64,000 bases of DNA from an uncultured Pontibacter sp. (GCF_947499215.1 NZ_CANMNI010000001.1:558001-622000); one strand, 5' to 3'; counted from the stretch's first letter, positions 52,485 to 62,065 are shown. Translations and numbers: made by a program. Notes: generated from the letters alone by a model not told the origin.

Positions 52485-54212
52485 TTACAAGTTCAATCCA
52501 AATTTCTCGGCGTTGGCCTGTGCGGTTTCATAACCTGCATCGGCGTGACGGAAGATGCCCAAGGCCGGGTCGTTGTGCAGCACGCGACTCAGGCAGCGGT
52601 CGGCACGCTCGGTACCGTCTGCCAGAATCACCATACCGGCATGCTGTGAGTAACCAATCCCCACACCACCGCCATGGTGGAAGGAAACCCATGTAGCACC
52701 GCCCGCCGTGTTCGACATCAGGTTGAGCAGTGGCCAGTCCGACACCGCGTCGGAGCCGTCGAGCATGCCCTCGGTTTCGCGGTAAGGAGAGGCCACAGAA
52801 CCGCAGTCAAGATGGTCGCGGCCTATCACGATAGGTGCTTTTACTTTTCCCTCACGCACGAGCTGGTTGAACATGAGACCTGCTTTTTCGCGCTCACCCA
52901 TACCCAGCCAGCAAATGCGGCATGGCAGTCCTTGGAATGCGACTTTCTCCTCGGCCTCGTCCAGCCATTTGATCATGTGCGTGTTCTCCGGGAAAAGCTG
53001 TTTTAGGGCCTCATCGGTTACACGGATATCCTCCGGATCACCGGAAAGCGCCGCCCAACGGAAAGGTCCTTTGCCTTCGCAGAAAAGCGGGCGCATGTAC
53101 TCCGGCACAAAGCCCGGTATGTTGAAGGCATTCGGCTCACCTCCCTGTTGTGCAAACTCGCGCAGGTTGTTGCCATAGTCGAAGGTGCGGCTGCCGCGGC
53201 GTTGCAACTCCAGCATAAAGTGCACGTGGCGGGCCATACTCTTAAGCGAGCGGGCTTTGTATTCCTGCGGATCGCTTTCGCGCAGTGCCTTGGCTTCCTC
53301 CAGTGTCAGACCGTTTGGCACATAGCCGTTGATCGGGTCGTGGGCAGAGGTTTGGTCAGTGAGGATTTCCGGGGTGATATTATCATTGATCAGCTTCTCC
53401 AGCACATCGCCTATATCGCCTACCAGACCGATTGAAATGGCCTCGCCTTTTTCCTTAGCTTCAAGCGCCCATCGCTTAGCCTCTTCGTAGTCATAGGTCA
53501 TCTTGTCGATGTAGCGGGTTTCGAGACGCTTTTTGATGCGCTCCGGATCCACATCCACGCCCAAGAAAGTTGCGCCTGCGATGGTGGCGGCCAGCGGCTG
53601 CGCTCCGCCCATACCGCCAAGACCGCCCGTTACGAGCAGTTTGTGGCGCAGGTCGTCGTCGAAGTGGATTCTACCGCAGGCCGCAAATGTTTCGTAAGTA
53701 CCCTGCAGGATGCCCTGCGTACCGATATAGATCCAGCTGCCGGCTGTCATCTGTCCGTACATCATCAAGCCACGGGCACGGAGTTCGTTGAAGTGCTCCC
53801 AAGTCGCCCAATGCGGTACAAGGTTGGAGTTGGCAATCAGCACACGCGGCGCCTCGGCATGCGTACGCACTTTGCCCACCGGTTTGCCCGACTGCACGAG
53901 TAGACTCTCGTCTTCTTCCAGATTCAGCAGCACTTCGATTATCTTCTGAGCATCGGCCACTGTGCGGGCCGCCTGACCTATACCACCGTATACCACAAGT
54001 CGGCTCGGGTCCTCGGCTACCTCGTCGGTGAGGTTGTTGAGAAACATGCGCAGAGCAGCCTCGCACTGCCAGTTTCTGGCGTTCAGTACAGGTCCGGTTG
54101 GTGGAATATAAGTCGGGTGGTTGGCGTATTTCTGGATAAACTCGCTCACAGACAGGCCAGAGCGTTTCACAGTTTCAGGGGCAGTTGCGTTATTCATAGG
54201 GGCTATAGTCAA
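52485..54212 (-). CDS. hutU: Urocanate hydratase
   Basis: Urocanase converts urocanate to 4-imidazolone-5-propanoate with a tightly bound NAD+. 575 aa as annotated; an internal ATG at 54197 ([10 protein letters not shown]) is an alternative start and either fits the family (~555-570 aa). Signature blocks include [80 protein letters not shown] and [18 protein letters not shown]. Transcribed leftward, first of the hut genes in this window; hutH (histidine ammonia-lyase) is not present. Confidence 0.95.
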   Translation of the reverse strand: MTIAPMNNATAPETVKRSGLSVSEFIQKYANHPTYIPPTGPVLNARNWQCEAALRMFLNNLTDEVAEDPSRLVVYGGIGQAARTVADAQKIIEVLLNLEEDESLLVQSGKPVGKVRTHAEAPRVLIANSNLVPHWATWEHFNELRARGLMMYGQMTAGSWIYIGTQGILQGTYETFAACGRIHFDDDLRHKLLVTGGLGGMGGAQPLAATIAGATFLGVDVDPERIKKRLETRYIDKMTYDYEEAKRWALEAKEKGEAISIGLVGDIGDVLEKLINDNITPEILTDQTSAHDPINGYVPNGLTLEEAKALRESDPQEYKARSLKSMARHVHFMLELQRRGSRTFDYGNNLREFAQQGGEPNAFNIPGFVPEYMRPLFCEGKGPFRWAALSGDPEDIRVTDEALKQLFPENTHMIKWLDEAEEKVAFQGLPCRICWLGMGEREKAGLMFNQLVREGKVKAPIVIGRDHLDCGSVASPYRETEGMLDGSDAVSDWPLLNLMSNTAGGATWVSFHHGGGVGIGYSQHAGMVILADGTERADRCLSRVLHNDPALGIFRHADAGYETAQANAEKFGLNL

Positions 54213-54318
54213 ATATTTCTGTTCAATATTCTTAAAAAAAGAGCAAAAAGGATAGAAAAATCATGCTTAATTTCAGCCCCATACCCATTGTCTCACCATT
54301 GTCTGAACAACAGTTCTT

Positions 54319-54954
54319 ATGTTTCATATTCCCCTCAACACCCTCCGCGCCCAGTTCGGCGACATCGACATCTACCTGTTCGACCAGTTACTGAAAGGCC
54401 GCATCCAGAAAGGTATGCAGCTGCTGGACGCCGGTTGCGGTGCAGGCCGGAATATTGCCTATCTAATGCAGGCCGGTGTGCAGGTCTACGGGGCGGATAT
54501 TTCGGCAGAAGCGATCGAGAAAACGCGAGAGCTGGCAGCAGAACTCGCTCCTACCCTCCCGGCCAAAAATTTTGTTGTAACTGATCTGGATGCCTTGCCA
54601 TTTCAGGATGATAAATATGACGTGGTGCTGTGCAGTGCCGTGCTGCATTTTGCCCGAAGTGAGGAACATTTCAAGGGCATAGTACAAGAACTCTGGCGTG
54701 TACTCAAACCGGGCGGCATGCTCTTCGCCCGTTTAAGCACCACCATCGGATTGGAAAATAAACTGCAGCAAGTGGATGGCCGGTTTTACCGGATGTCGCA
54801 CGGGCCGGTATGGTTTCTGGCAAATGAAAAGCTGGTTGTGGAATTGGAAAAGGAGTTAAGGTTAGAAAGGCTGGAGCCATTGAAGACAGTGTTGGTGGAA
54901 CAGGAACGAGCGATGACGACGTGGATAGTAAAAAAAGCCCCCTCCTGTTATTAG
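54319..54954 (+). CDS. Class I SAM-dependent methyltransferase
   Basis: 211-aa methyltransferase of the methyltransferase_11 type. Motif I LLDAGCGAGRNIAYLM (about residues 35-50), acidic loop YGADISAEAIEK, DLDALPFQDDKYDVVLCSAV (motif II-III) and LWRVLKPGGMLFARLST. Substrate unknown. The last residues (KKAPSCY) are encoded by the hairpin that terminates the convergent VWA gene, an unusual overlap. Divergent from hutU. Confidence 0.88.
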   Translation: MFHIPLNTLRAQFGDIDIYLFDQLLKGRIQKGMQLLDAGCGAGRNIAYLMQAGVQVYGADISAEAIEKTRELAAELAPTLPAKNFVVTDLDALPFQDDKYDVVLCSAVLHFARSEEHFKGIVQELWRVLKPGGMLFARLSTTIGLENKLQQVDGRFYRMSHGPVWFLANEKLVVELEKELRLERLEPLKTVLVEQERAMTTWIVKKAPSCY

Positions 54955-54963
54955 GAGGGGGTT
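54931..54963 (-). terminator. Terminator of the VWA gene, inside the methyltransferase 3' end
   Basis: CCCCCTCCT (54938-54946) pairs with AGGAGGGGG (54953-54961), 6-nt loop; on the minus strand it is followed by six T's (54936-54931). It overlaps the last codons and the TAG of the rightward methyltransferase gene. Confidence 0.8.
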
Positions 54964-54970
54964 GGGAAGG

Positions 54971-56839
54971 TTACTTCTCACTCAACAAGCCCATTGACTT
55001 TACCAGATTGACAAACTCAATCCGATAACCTTCTTCATCTTTCCCTCGGGCGTTCTTCGCCAGTTCCAATACCATCGGGAATGAGGCATTGCCTTTATGC
55101 TCAGAATCACGGAGTAGCATACCGCAGGCAGCCACAGCTGCTGAGAAGCGGAAGTTATCGGAGGTCTGGGTGGCAGGTATAGCCTGACCGCTTACTGTGG
55201 TGGTCATCAACCTGCTCGTCTCACCGTCCGGCTCTTTGTAGCGAAGCTTCATGGTCAGCATTTCATCTGTTCTTTTAGCTTTCGGGTCGATACTTGTCTT
55301 CTGGTACTTTAGTGCATCCACGCTTCCCGCCTGCGATTCAGATTCAGCTCCAACAGGCACAATTTCATAAAGGGCGGTGACGGTGTGACCAGAGCCCATG
55401 TCGCCGGCGTCTTTCTTGTCGTCATTGAACTCTTCGTTGGCCAGTGCCCGGTTTTCGTAGCCGATCAGGCGATAGGCTTTTACTTTGACAGGGTTGAACT
55501 CGAGTTGCAATTTCACGTCTTTGGCAATGGTGAAGAGCGTACCGCCGAACTCGTTCACAAACACTTTCTGCGCTTCCCGGATGTTGTCGATGTAGGCGTA
55601 GTTACCGTTCCCTTTGTTGGCTAGTTGCTCCATGCGGGAGTCTTTAAAGTTGCCGGTGCCGAATCCCAACACAGTCAGAAACACGCCGGTTTCCCGCTTC
55701 CTCTCGATCAGGCGCTGCAGTTCACTGTCGCTGCTCACACCTATGTTGAAGTCACCGTCCGATGCCAGGATCACACGGTTGTTGCCGCCTTTTACAAAGT
55801 TATCTTCCGCTACTTTGTAGGCTAAATTTATACCTGCCCCACCAGCCGTTGAACCGCCTGCTTCAAGCTTATCCAGGGCTTCGATAATCTTCTTCTTTTC
55901 TTTTCCGGATGTGGAGGGCAGCACCAGTCCCGCCGCGCCGGCATAGACTACCATGGACACCTGATCCTGCGGACGTAGCTCATCCACTAACAGCTTGAGC
56001 CCGGCTTTTACAAGTGGCAGTTTGTCAGGCGAGAACATGGAGCCGGATACATCTATCAGGAACACCAGATTAGATGCCGGCAATTGATCCGTGGGAACAC
56101 GCTTGCCCTGCAAGCCGATGTGCAGCAGTTGGTTGTTCTTGTTCCAAGGACAGGCTGAAAGTTCTGTTATCACCGAGAATGGCTCATCACCGGTTGGCTG
56201 CGGATAGTCGTAATTAAAATAGTTGACCATCTCCTCAATTCGTACAGCATCGGCAGGCGGGCGCTGGCCCTGATTCAGGAAGCGGCGCACATTGCTGTAA
56301 GAGGCGTTATCCACGTCGATGGAGAAAGTGGAAAGGGGATTTTTCTGAGCATCTAGAAAAGAATTTTCTTTGATGAAGTCGTAGTTCTCGGTATTGTGCA
56401 CCAGCGGAGCCGCATCAAAGACAGGCGCTGGCACATATACTTCGCTATCCATATGTTTTCTTCCAGAGAAAACACCTGCAACTCTTCCTGCCAGTGCCCG
56501 GGGTAGACTTTGTTCTACCACAATCACTTCGTGCAGTTGCCGATTATCCAGCTGCAGTTTCACATCTAATACTTCCTGCTTTCCTACTTTTATTTCCTGT
56601 GTCATGTAGCCGATGAATCGGAACACCAGCACGGCATTGTCATTAGGTATAGACAGACTGTATTTGCCGTGTTGGTCGGTAGAGGTGCCTTTGGAGGTGC
56701 CTTTGATTAGGATGCTCACGCCGGGCAGCGGACTGCCATCGGCAACATCTGTAACAGTGCCGGTGATGGTACGGCTTTGAGCAGTTGCAGTCAGCCCGAA
56801 CAGCAGCAGGGCGAAAAGCAGGAAGAGGTTCTTTTTCAT
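54971..56839 (-). CDS. VWA domain protein with N-terminal carboxypeptidase-regulatory-like domain (YfbK-type)
   Basis: Exported protein of about 622 aa starting at 56839 (signal MKKNLFLLFALLLFGLTATA). Residues ~22-105 are a CarboxypepD_reg-like beta domain (SPLPGVSILIKGTSKGTSTD, FRFIGYMTQEIKV), followed by a short ALAGRVAGV segment like the start of SusC-type plugs. Then come a YfbK-like N-terminal domain (SIDVDNASYSNVRRFLNQGQ), a von Willebrand A domain with MIDAS DVSGS (residues 263-267) and a DUF3520-like C-terminal domain. Divergent from the sigma-factor operon whose anti-sigma protein carries the same carboxypeptidase-like domain, which suggests a shared pathway. Confidence 0.88.
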   Translation of the reverse strand: MKKNLFLLFALLLFGLTATAQSRTITGTVTDVADGSPLPGVSILIKGTSKGTSTDQHGKYSLSIPNDNAVLVFRFIGYMTQEIKVGKQEVLDVKLQLDNRQLHEVIVVEQSLPRALAGRVAGVFSGRKHMDSEVYVPAPVFDAAPLVHNTENYDFIKENSFLDAQKNPLSTFSIDVDNASYSNVRRFLNQGQRPPADAVRIEEMVNYFNYDYPQPTGDEPFSVITELSACPWNKNNQLLHIGLQGKRVPTDQLPASNLVFLIDVSGSMFSPDKLPLVKAGLKLLVDELRPQDQVSMVVYAGAAGLVLPSTSGKEKKKIIEALDKLEAGGSTAGGAGINLAYKVAEDNFVKGGNNRVILASDGDFNIGVSSDSELQRLIERKRETGVFLTVLGFGTGNFKDSRMEQLANKGNGNYAYIDNIREAQKVFVNEFGGTLFTIAKDVKLQLEFNPVKVKAYRLIGYENRALANEEFNDDKKDAGDMGSGHTVTALYEIVPVGAESESQAGSVDALKYQKTSIDPKAKRTDEMLTMKLRYKEPDGETSRLMTTTVSGQAIPATQTSDNFRFSAAVAACGMLLRDSEHKGNASFPMVLELAKNARGKDEEGYRIEFVNLVKSMGLLSEK

Positions 56840-56938
56840 GGCTATTATGTTTTGGTTTCCGACATGATGCCACCTCCACAGGCTTTCCATAAAATTTTCA
56901 GAATATTTTTCTTTTCTTTAGAAAATCATTCCCGGCAC

Positions 56939-57538
56939 ATGCTCCCTTTCTTCATCAAGCTCTTCACTAACGCCAAGCCGCCTCCCGACGATCAGGAGTT
57001 GGTGCGCTTGTATAAGGAGACGGGCGATCTGGAGCATTTGGGAGAATTGTTTCAGCGCCATTCCAAACTCGTATACCTTGTCTGCCAGAAATACCTGCAG
57101 GACCCAGAGGAAAGTAAAGATGCTACCATGCAGCTGTTTGAGCATGTTTCGAAAGCACTTCTGCAGCACGAGGTCAGCAATTTCAAAAGTTGGCTGCACG
57201 TGACCACCCGGAACTATTGTCTGATGCAGCTGCGGGCCAACAAGCACAAAAAATCGGTGCCGCTTTCGGATAATGCCCCGCCTGTTATGGAAAACCCGGA
57301 GCCCTTGCATCCTACTCACGCAGAGGAATCTGAGAAAATGGAACAGGCTTTGCACGCGGCTTTGAAGGAGCTGCCACCGCAACAGCGGGAGTGCGTGGAG
57401 CTGTTTTATCTGCAGCAAAAGAGTTACAAAGAGATCAGCGCCCTCACAGGTTGCGATTTGAATAAAGTGAAAAGCTACATCCAGAACGGAAAGCGAAACC
57501 TGAAAATAATCATGGAGAAAAACCATGCAGCCAGATAA
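56939..57538 (+). CDS. ECF-type RNA polymerase sigma factor
   Basis: 199-aa extracytoplasmic-function sigma factor. Region 2: KLVYLVCQKYLQDPEESKDA and FKSWLHVTTRNYCLMQLRAN (core and -10 recognition). Region 4: ALKELPPQQRECVELFYLQQ and SYKEISALTGCDLNKVKSYI (-35 recognition HTH). The start at 56939 (MLPFFIKLFT) is chosen; the frame is open further upstream into the divergent VWA gene. Overlaps the next gene, its likely anti-sigma partner, by 14 bp. Confidence 0.92.
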   Translation: MLPFFIKLFTNAKPPPDDQELVRLYKETGDLEHLGELFQRHSKLVYLVCQKYLQDPEESKDATMQLFEHVSKALLQHEVSNFKSWLHVTTRNYCLMQLRANKHKKSVPLSDNAPPVMENPEPLHPTHAEESEKMEQALHAALKELPPQQRECVELFYLQQKSYKEISALTGCDLNKVKSYIQNGKRNLKIIMEKNHAAR

Positions 57539-58895
57539 GCAACATATCTTATGGGAACAGGGCGACCACCCTTCCTTGGAACTGCTGGAGCAGTACCATG
57601 AAGGCACTTTGCCCGAAGCCCTACACCACCAGTTGGAGCGCCACCTGCTAGACTGCGACCTGTGCTCGGATGTGTTGGAGGGACTGACTGTATCGGATGC
57701 CGCCCAAACCGAAGAACATGTGCGGGACATCAACCGCCATATTACCGCCAAAACCCGCCGACAGCAGCGCAAGCCGGTGCCGCTATACCTCACTGATTGG
57801 AAAGTAGCTGCAGTGTTGGCCATGGTGTTGCTTTCCACGATCGTTGTGTTCTATTACAACTACCAGCAAGTAAGCGAACAGCAAGGTATAGCCGCACAGC
57901 AGGAAAAAGCGATTCAGGAGGCGATGGATCTGGGCGAGAAAGCAGAGGAGTCAGCTATACCTGAAACCATAGCGGATGCCAAACCAGACACGGTTCGTCC
58001 AGCTACGATAGCAGCTGTCACAAAACCCAGAAGGCTTCGTACACCACGTGCTCGTACAAGTTCGCCTGTTCGCGAAGCAGAAGCCTTACTAGCAGATGAT
58101 ATTGAAGAGGTAGAAGTTGAAATTGATGCAGCTGATCTCACGGAATCTATACCTGAACGAATCGTAACAGCACAACCTGATAAATTGGCTGAGGTGACGG
58201 TACCGCCACCTCCTCAGCGTAACACACTGCAACCTGAAAGCACCTACGTGGCTAAGGCTTTGCAAGCAAGAGTAGCGGGAGTGCAGGTACAAAGAAGCAA
58301 AGAACTTGGGCCGAATCAGGTACAGGGGAAAGTGATTGATCAGGATGGTACTCCGCTGCCGGGTGTTTCTGTTGTGGTGAAAGGCACGACACAGGGCGTA
58401 GCAACCGATAAACAGGGCAATTTCGTGCTGACCTTGCCTAATGAGAAGGCAACTTTGGTTTTTCGGTTCATTGGCTATCAAACAAGAGAAACAGGAGTAT
58501 ACGCTGGTACCGATCCGATCACCATGGATTTGGCCTTAGATACAAAGTCTTTGAGCGAAGTAGTCGTCACCCGGCAATACAGCTCCAATCCTGCTCCTGT
58601 TGTATCGGCTAAACCAGCAACTGGCAGCAGAGCCTATCGAAAATATCTGGAGGAAAACCTGCGCTATACTCCAGACATGGCAAAAGGCCGTGTGGTGGTG
58701 CGGGCAACGGTAACGACAAGCGGATCACTTGAGAATCTGGAAGTAGTTCGTAGTCTTTGCACAGCATGTGACGACGAAGCCATGCGCCTTGTGGCACAGG
58801 GTCCAAAGTGGGAACCCGCTACGCAGGATGGGCACAAAATAGAGCAGCGGGTAAGGATCGTCGTGCGCTTCAGGCCTAAAAAATCAAAAAAATGA
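57525..58895 (+). CDS. Anti-sigma-like membrane protein with carboxypeptidase-regulatory and TonB C-terminal domains
   Basis: 456-aa single-pass protein. The cytoplasmic N-terminus has a zinc-finger anti-sigma-type motif: His40, Cys44, Cys47 in ERHLLDCDLCSDVLEGL. A TM segment lies at residues ~93-112 (KVAAVLAMVLLSTIVVFYYN). The periplasmic part has a helical/proline linker, an AKALQARVAGVQVQ segment (~243-256), a CarboxypepD_reg-like domain (~266-345: GKVIDQDGTPLPGVSVVVKG) and a TonB-type C-terminal domain (~385-450, GRVVVRATVTTSGSLENLEV). The 14-bp overlap with the sigma gene indicates that it controls that sigma factor. The domain fusion is unusual. Confidence 0.88.
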   Translation: MQPDKQHILWEQGDHPSLELLEQYHEGTLPEALHHQLERHLLDCDLCSDVLEGLTVSDAAQTEEHVRDINRHITAKTRRQQRKPVPLYLTDWKVAAVLAMVLLSTIVVFYYNYQQVSEQQGIAAQQEKAIQEAMDLGEKAEESAIPETIADAKPDTVRPATIAAVTKPRRLRTPRARTSSPVREAEALLADDIEEVEVEIDAADLTESIPERIVTAQPDKLAEVTVPPPPQRNTLQPESTYVAKALQARVAGVQVQRSKELGPNQVQGKVIDQDGTPLPGVSVVVKGTTQGVATDKQGNFVLTLPNEKATLVFRFIGYQTRETGVYAGTDPITMDLALDTKSLSEVVVTRQYSSNPAPVVSAKPATGSRAYRKYLEENLRYTPDMAKGRVVVRATVTTSGSLENLEVVRSLCTACDDEAMRLVAQGPKWEPATQDGHKIEQRVRIVVRFRPKKSKK

Positions 58896-59518
58896 AAGAC
58901 TTGGTAAGATCAGAATGGGAAGCGCTCTGCCGCAGCTATACCTCAGACGAGTCGTTAATCAGGCAGCTGTGGGATGAACTGGAAAAGGCTTATACCGCTA
59001 AAGACAGACATTACCACAACCTCAAGCATATCGCCTACATGTTGGAACTAGCCGATAGGTATGAGTTGGAGTCGCCACGACAGGACCTGTTGTACTTCGC
59101 CATTTTTTACCATGACATCGTGTATAAAGCGACCCGGTCAGATAACGAAGAAAAAAGTGCCGCAATCGCTGCAGAGCGCCTGCACCGGCTCGGTATACCT
59201 GAGGCCGACCTACTGCTTTTGAAAGAAATGATCATCGCCACAAAAGCACATCTTACACATACCGATGAACTAGTCAACTTGCTGCTCGATTTAGACCTCG
59301 CCATACTGGGGGCAGACGCAGAGCGCTATGACAGGTATAGCCAAGGTGTGCGAAAAGAGTACAGTATTTATCCTGACCTGATCTACAAACCCGGCAGACG
59401 TAAGGTGCTGCAGCATTTCCTTTCGCAAGATCACATCTACAAGACTCCAGCATTTCAGGAGGCTTTCGATGAAAAAGCGAGAGCGAATCTGAAACGTGAG
59501 TTAGAAAAATACAGCTGA
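58892..59518 (+). CDS. HD-domain metal-dependent phosphohydrolase-like protein
   Basis: 208-aa cytoplasmic HD-superfamily protein: YHNLKHIAYMLEL (first His), LYFAIFYHDIVYKATRSDNE (the HD pair), MIIATKAHL and LLLDLDLAILGADAERYDRY supply further metal and helical elements. Similar proteins are annotated as predicted metal-dependent HD hydrolases; substrate unknown. ATG overlaps the stop of the anti-sigma gene (ATGA), so translationally coupled to the sigma/anti-sigma operon. Confidence 0.85.
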   Translation: MKDLVRSEWEALCRSYTSDESLIRQLWDELEKAYTAKDRHYHNLKHIAYMLELADRYELESPRQDLLYFAIFYHDIVYKATRSDNEEKSAAIAAERLHRLGIPEADLLLLKEMIIATKAHLTHTDELVNLLLDLDLAILGADAERYDRYSQGVRKEYSIYPDLIYKPGRRKVLQHFLSQDHIYKTPAFQEAFDEKARANLKRELEKYS

Positions 59519-59521
59519 AAA

Positions 59522-59555
59522 AAAAAGCCCCTTCTGTAAGTAGAAGGGGCTTTTT
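59522..59555 (+). terminator. Terminator of the sigma/anti-sigma/HD operon
   Basis: AAAAAGCCCCTTCT (59522-59535) pairs with AGAAGGGGCTTTTT (59542-59555), 14 bp with a 6-nt loop. The remainder of the 363-bp spacer to 59881 holds the repeat listed next and no gene. Confidence 0.88.
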
Positions 59556-59635
59556 AATGGAGCGATCGTCCTCACTAGTGACTTGCTGTCATGTCCCATA
59601 GCGTTTCTGGAAGAAGCCCTTATTTAGAAGAATTG

Positions 59636-59742
59636 TCCCCTTGAGGGGACTGCAGGGGTGTAAAGCTACGGAGCGGATCTCTTTTCCAGCAAAAACTGGT
59701 GAATCTGCAGGTGTAAACACCCCTATAATCCCCTCAAGGGGA
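59636..59742. repeat. 107-bp MITE-like element with 14-bp terminal inverted repeats
   Basis: TCCCCTTGAGGGGA (59636-59649) and its exact complement TCCCCTCAAGGGGA (59729-59742) bound an element with inner inverted repeats AGGGGTGT (59654-59661) and ACACCCCT (59717-59724). It contains no ORF. Related half sites occur at 7607, 24823, 52266 and 52413. No target-site duplication was established by eye. Confidence 0.7.
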
Positions 59743-59881
59743 TAGTTTAGTACTACGATTGGTGCTGTTCATCCCAAAAAGGCCGAATCTTAAAAAGATA
59801 TGGAACAAAATAAGGCGAGAACGCCCCGAATCAAGTCCGGGATCTTCGACTCGCGCCATATGTACTATTCCTGTTGTAAGC

Positions 59882-60925
59882 TTACAAACTCGCCATATCG
59901 ATCACAAACCTATACTTCACATCGCTACGGAGCATGCGTTCGTAGGCATCGTTGATATCTTCCATTTTAATCAGCTCGATGTCAGCAGTGATGTCGTGTT
60001 CAGCGCAGAAGTCCAACATTTCCTGTGTCTCCGGTATACCGCCGATCATAGAGCCAACCAATCGTTTACGACGCGCGATCAAGCTAAACCCTGCTACTGT
60101 CGAAGGCTCGGGTGGCGCTCCCAACAGAATCATGGTACCGTCTCTTTTCAGCATGGACAGGTATAAGTTATAGTCATGCGGAGCGGATACGGTGTCAATG
60201 ATAAAATCAAATGAATTGCGCAGCTGCTTGAGCGTGGCATCATCTTTCGTCACTGCGAATTTGTGGGCTCCCAAGTCCAGCGCATCCTGTTTCTTGTTTG
60301 GTGAGGTGCTCAGCACCGTAACATCAGCACCTTTGGCAGCGGCGATTTTTACGGCCATGTGGCCCAGTCCGCCGAGTCCTACAATACCTACCCGGTGCCC
60401 CTCGCCTATCTTCCACTGCATGATGGGCGAATAGGTGGTGATGCCAGCGCAAAGCAAGGGAGCAGTTTTGGCCAAATCCAGCTTCTCGGATACTTTTAAG
60501 GTATAGTTTTCGTCCACCACAATTTGGCTCGAATAGCCACCGTAGGTGATGGTCTTGTTATCGCGTTCGTAGCTGTTGTAGGTGCCCACATTGTGCACTT
60601 CGCAATACTGCTCCAAGCCCTCTTTGCAGCTGTCACAGGTACGGCAGGAGTCCACAAAGCAGCCCACCCCGGCGAGGTCGCCTTCCTTGAATTTCTTAAC
60701 GGCAGACCCTACTTTGCTCACCACGCCCACAATTTCGTGACCGGGCACCATCGGGTACATGGCACCGCCCCATTCGTCGCGGATCTGGTGCAGGTCGGAG
60801 TGGCACACGCCACAGTATTTGATATCGATCAGCACGTCATGCTCCCCCACCTCGCGGCGCTCCAGACTGAAAGGCCCGAGCGGACTGGTAGGATCGAATG
60901 CGGCATAAGCTTTTGCTTGAATCAT
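59882..60925 (-). CDS. Zinc-dependent NAD(P)-alcohol dehydrogenase (cinnamyl-alcohol/YahK type)
   Basis: MDR-superfamily dehydrogenase of 347 aa that interconverts alcohols and aldehydes. Catalytic zinc site KYCGVCHSDLHQIRDEWG and the downstream MVPGHEIVGVV; structural zinc Cys cluster CRTCDSCKEGLEQYC; Rossmann GLGGLGHMAVKIA with STS after the second strand (NADP preference in YahK-type enzymes). Length and motifs fit the aldehyde reductase/YahK branch. Single gene. Confidence 0.94.
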   Translation of the reverse strand: MIQAKAYAAFDPTSPLGPFSLERREVGEHDVLIDIKYCGVCHSDLHQIRDEWGGAMYPMVPGHEIVGVVSKVGSAVKKFKEGDLAGVGCFVDSCRTCDSCKEGLEQYCEVHNVGTYNSYERDNKTITYGGYSSQIVVDENYTLKVSEKLDLAKTAPLLCAGITTYSPIMQWKIGEGHRVGIVGLGGLGHMAVKIAAAKGADVTVLSTSPNKKQDALDLGAHKFAVTKDDATLKQLRNSFDFIIDTVSAPHDYNLYLSMLKRDGTMILLGAPPEPSTVAGFSLIARRKRLVGSMIGGIPETQEMLDFCAEHDITADIELIKMEDINDAYERMLRSDVKYRFVIDMASL

Positions 60926-61094
60926 AGATTTAAGTTAAGAATTAATAATCAGGAATTGTAAGGTATAACCGGCGCCCCTTCAATTAGATTTTTAAAAACA
61001 GATTTTTTTATCGGTCAGGTGAAAGAGGTACACTTGCGTCTCATTTCTAAGTTTGAATTCCAAATTTGTAATTTGGCGTAGCGCTTATTACACA

Positions 61095-61997
61095 TTACAA
61101 CCTGTTCATAAAAAAATTGGCTGGGACTCCTCTTACATCCGGCTTAACGGCGAATATACCGCCGCTCTGGGGATATTTCTGCAACAGGTCATTGTCCAAG
61201 CCGTCGCGGGCGGTGGTTATGTAGAGGGTGTCGAGTCGTTCTCCGCCGAAGGCACAGGAGGTAGTATGTGGTGCTGGTACGTTCACTTTATGCAGCATCT
61301 CCCCAGTTTCCGGATCCCAGCAGCCTACGCCGCTTCCACCGTAAAGCGCTATCCATAAATTACCGTGCTCGTCAATGGTCATGCCATCAGGTTTGCCCTC
61401 CCAATCAGGTATAGACAAAACTTCTCGCTCCTTTCGAATGGCTCCGGTTTCTTGGTCGTAAGCGAAGGCCTGCACCTTGCGTGTAGGCGTATCAATAAGG
61501 TACATGGTTTTATGGTCGGCCGTCCAGACGATGCCATTGGAAACAGAGAGATTGTCGAGCACCTGCTTGATGCTGCCGTCCTGCTCCATCCGGTAAAGTA
61601 CCGCCGCCCCCTCCCTCGAGTCGAGTGCCATGGTACCTACCCAAAACCTACCGGCAGGGTCGCATTTACCGTCATTGAACCGGATGTCGTCCACTTTAAT
61701 GGGGTTTACAACACTTTTCAATTCTCCGGTTTCTGTGTCAATAAAGTGAATACCGTTCTGCAGAGCGACCAGTGCCCCGCCATTTACCACAGGAACTACA
61801 GTGCCCACCCGTTCCTCAACGGGCCATACCTTGTCCTCTTCGGTGGCAGGGTCATAGAGATGCAGCATACGCCCTTCGATGTCTACCCAGTACAGGCGTT
61901 TTTCGGCAGGGTGCCAGATGGCACCTTCACCCAGCGTTGCCTTGGCGTCGAGCACCAATGCTGCCTCCATTTCACTGTAGTTTTTGGCTTTCCTCAT
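61095..61997 (-). CDS. SMP-30/gluconolactonase family protein
   Basis: 300-aa cytoplasmic six-bladed beta-propeller of the SMP-30/regucalcin type: LGEGAIWHPAEKRLYWVDIE with the metal Glu, DIRFNDGKCDPAGRFWVGTM carrying Asn and Asp ligands, SNGIVWTADHKTMYLIDTPT with the catalytic Asp, and PDGMTIDEHGNLWIALYGGS. Likely a lactonase acting on sugar lactones; the substrate is not indicated by context. Confidence 0.92.
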   Translation of the reverse strand: MRKAKNYSEMEAALVLDAKATLGEGAIWHPAEKRLYWVDIEGRMLHLYDPATEEDKVWPVEERVGTVVPVVNGGALVALQNGIHFIDTETGELKSVVNPIKVDDIRFNDGKCDPAGRFWVGTMALDSREGAAVLYRMEQDGSIKQVLDNLSVSNGIVWTADHKTMYLIDTPTRKVQAFAYDQETGAIRKEREVLSIPDWEGKPDGMTIDEHGNLWIALYGGSGVGCWDPETGEMLHKVNVPAPHTTSCAFGGERLDTLYITTARDGLDNDLLQKYPQSGGIFAVKPDVRGVPANFFMNRL

Positions 61998-62033
61998 AAA
62001 GGTATGGCTAGCTTTAGGTTCAGGTATAAAAAA

Positions 62034-62065
62034 CTGTCCCTATACCTGCTCGGGTATAGGGACAG
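62034..62065 (-). terminator. Terminator of the cytochrome c gene
   Basis: CTGTCCCTATACC (62034-62046) pairs with GGTATAGGGACAG (62053-62065), followed on the minus strand by TTTTTTA. The stem contains the frequent AGGTATA motif of this genome. Confidence 0.85.

Noticed and set aside
59759-60166. 135-codon plus-strand frame at the 3' end of the alcohol dehydrogenase gene
   Set aside because: Mostly antisense to the well-supported dehydrogenase and without similarity of its own.
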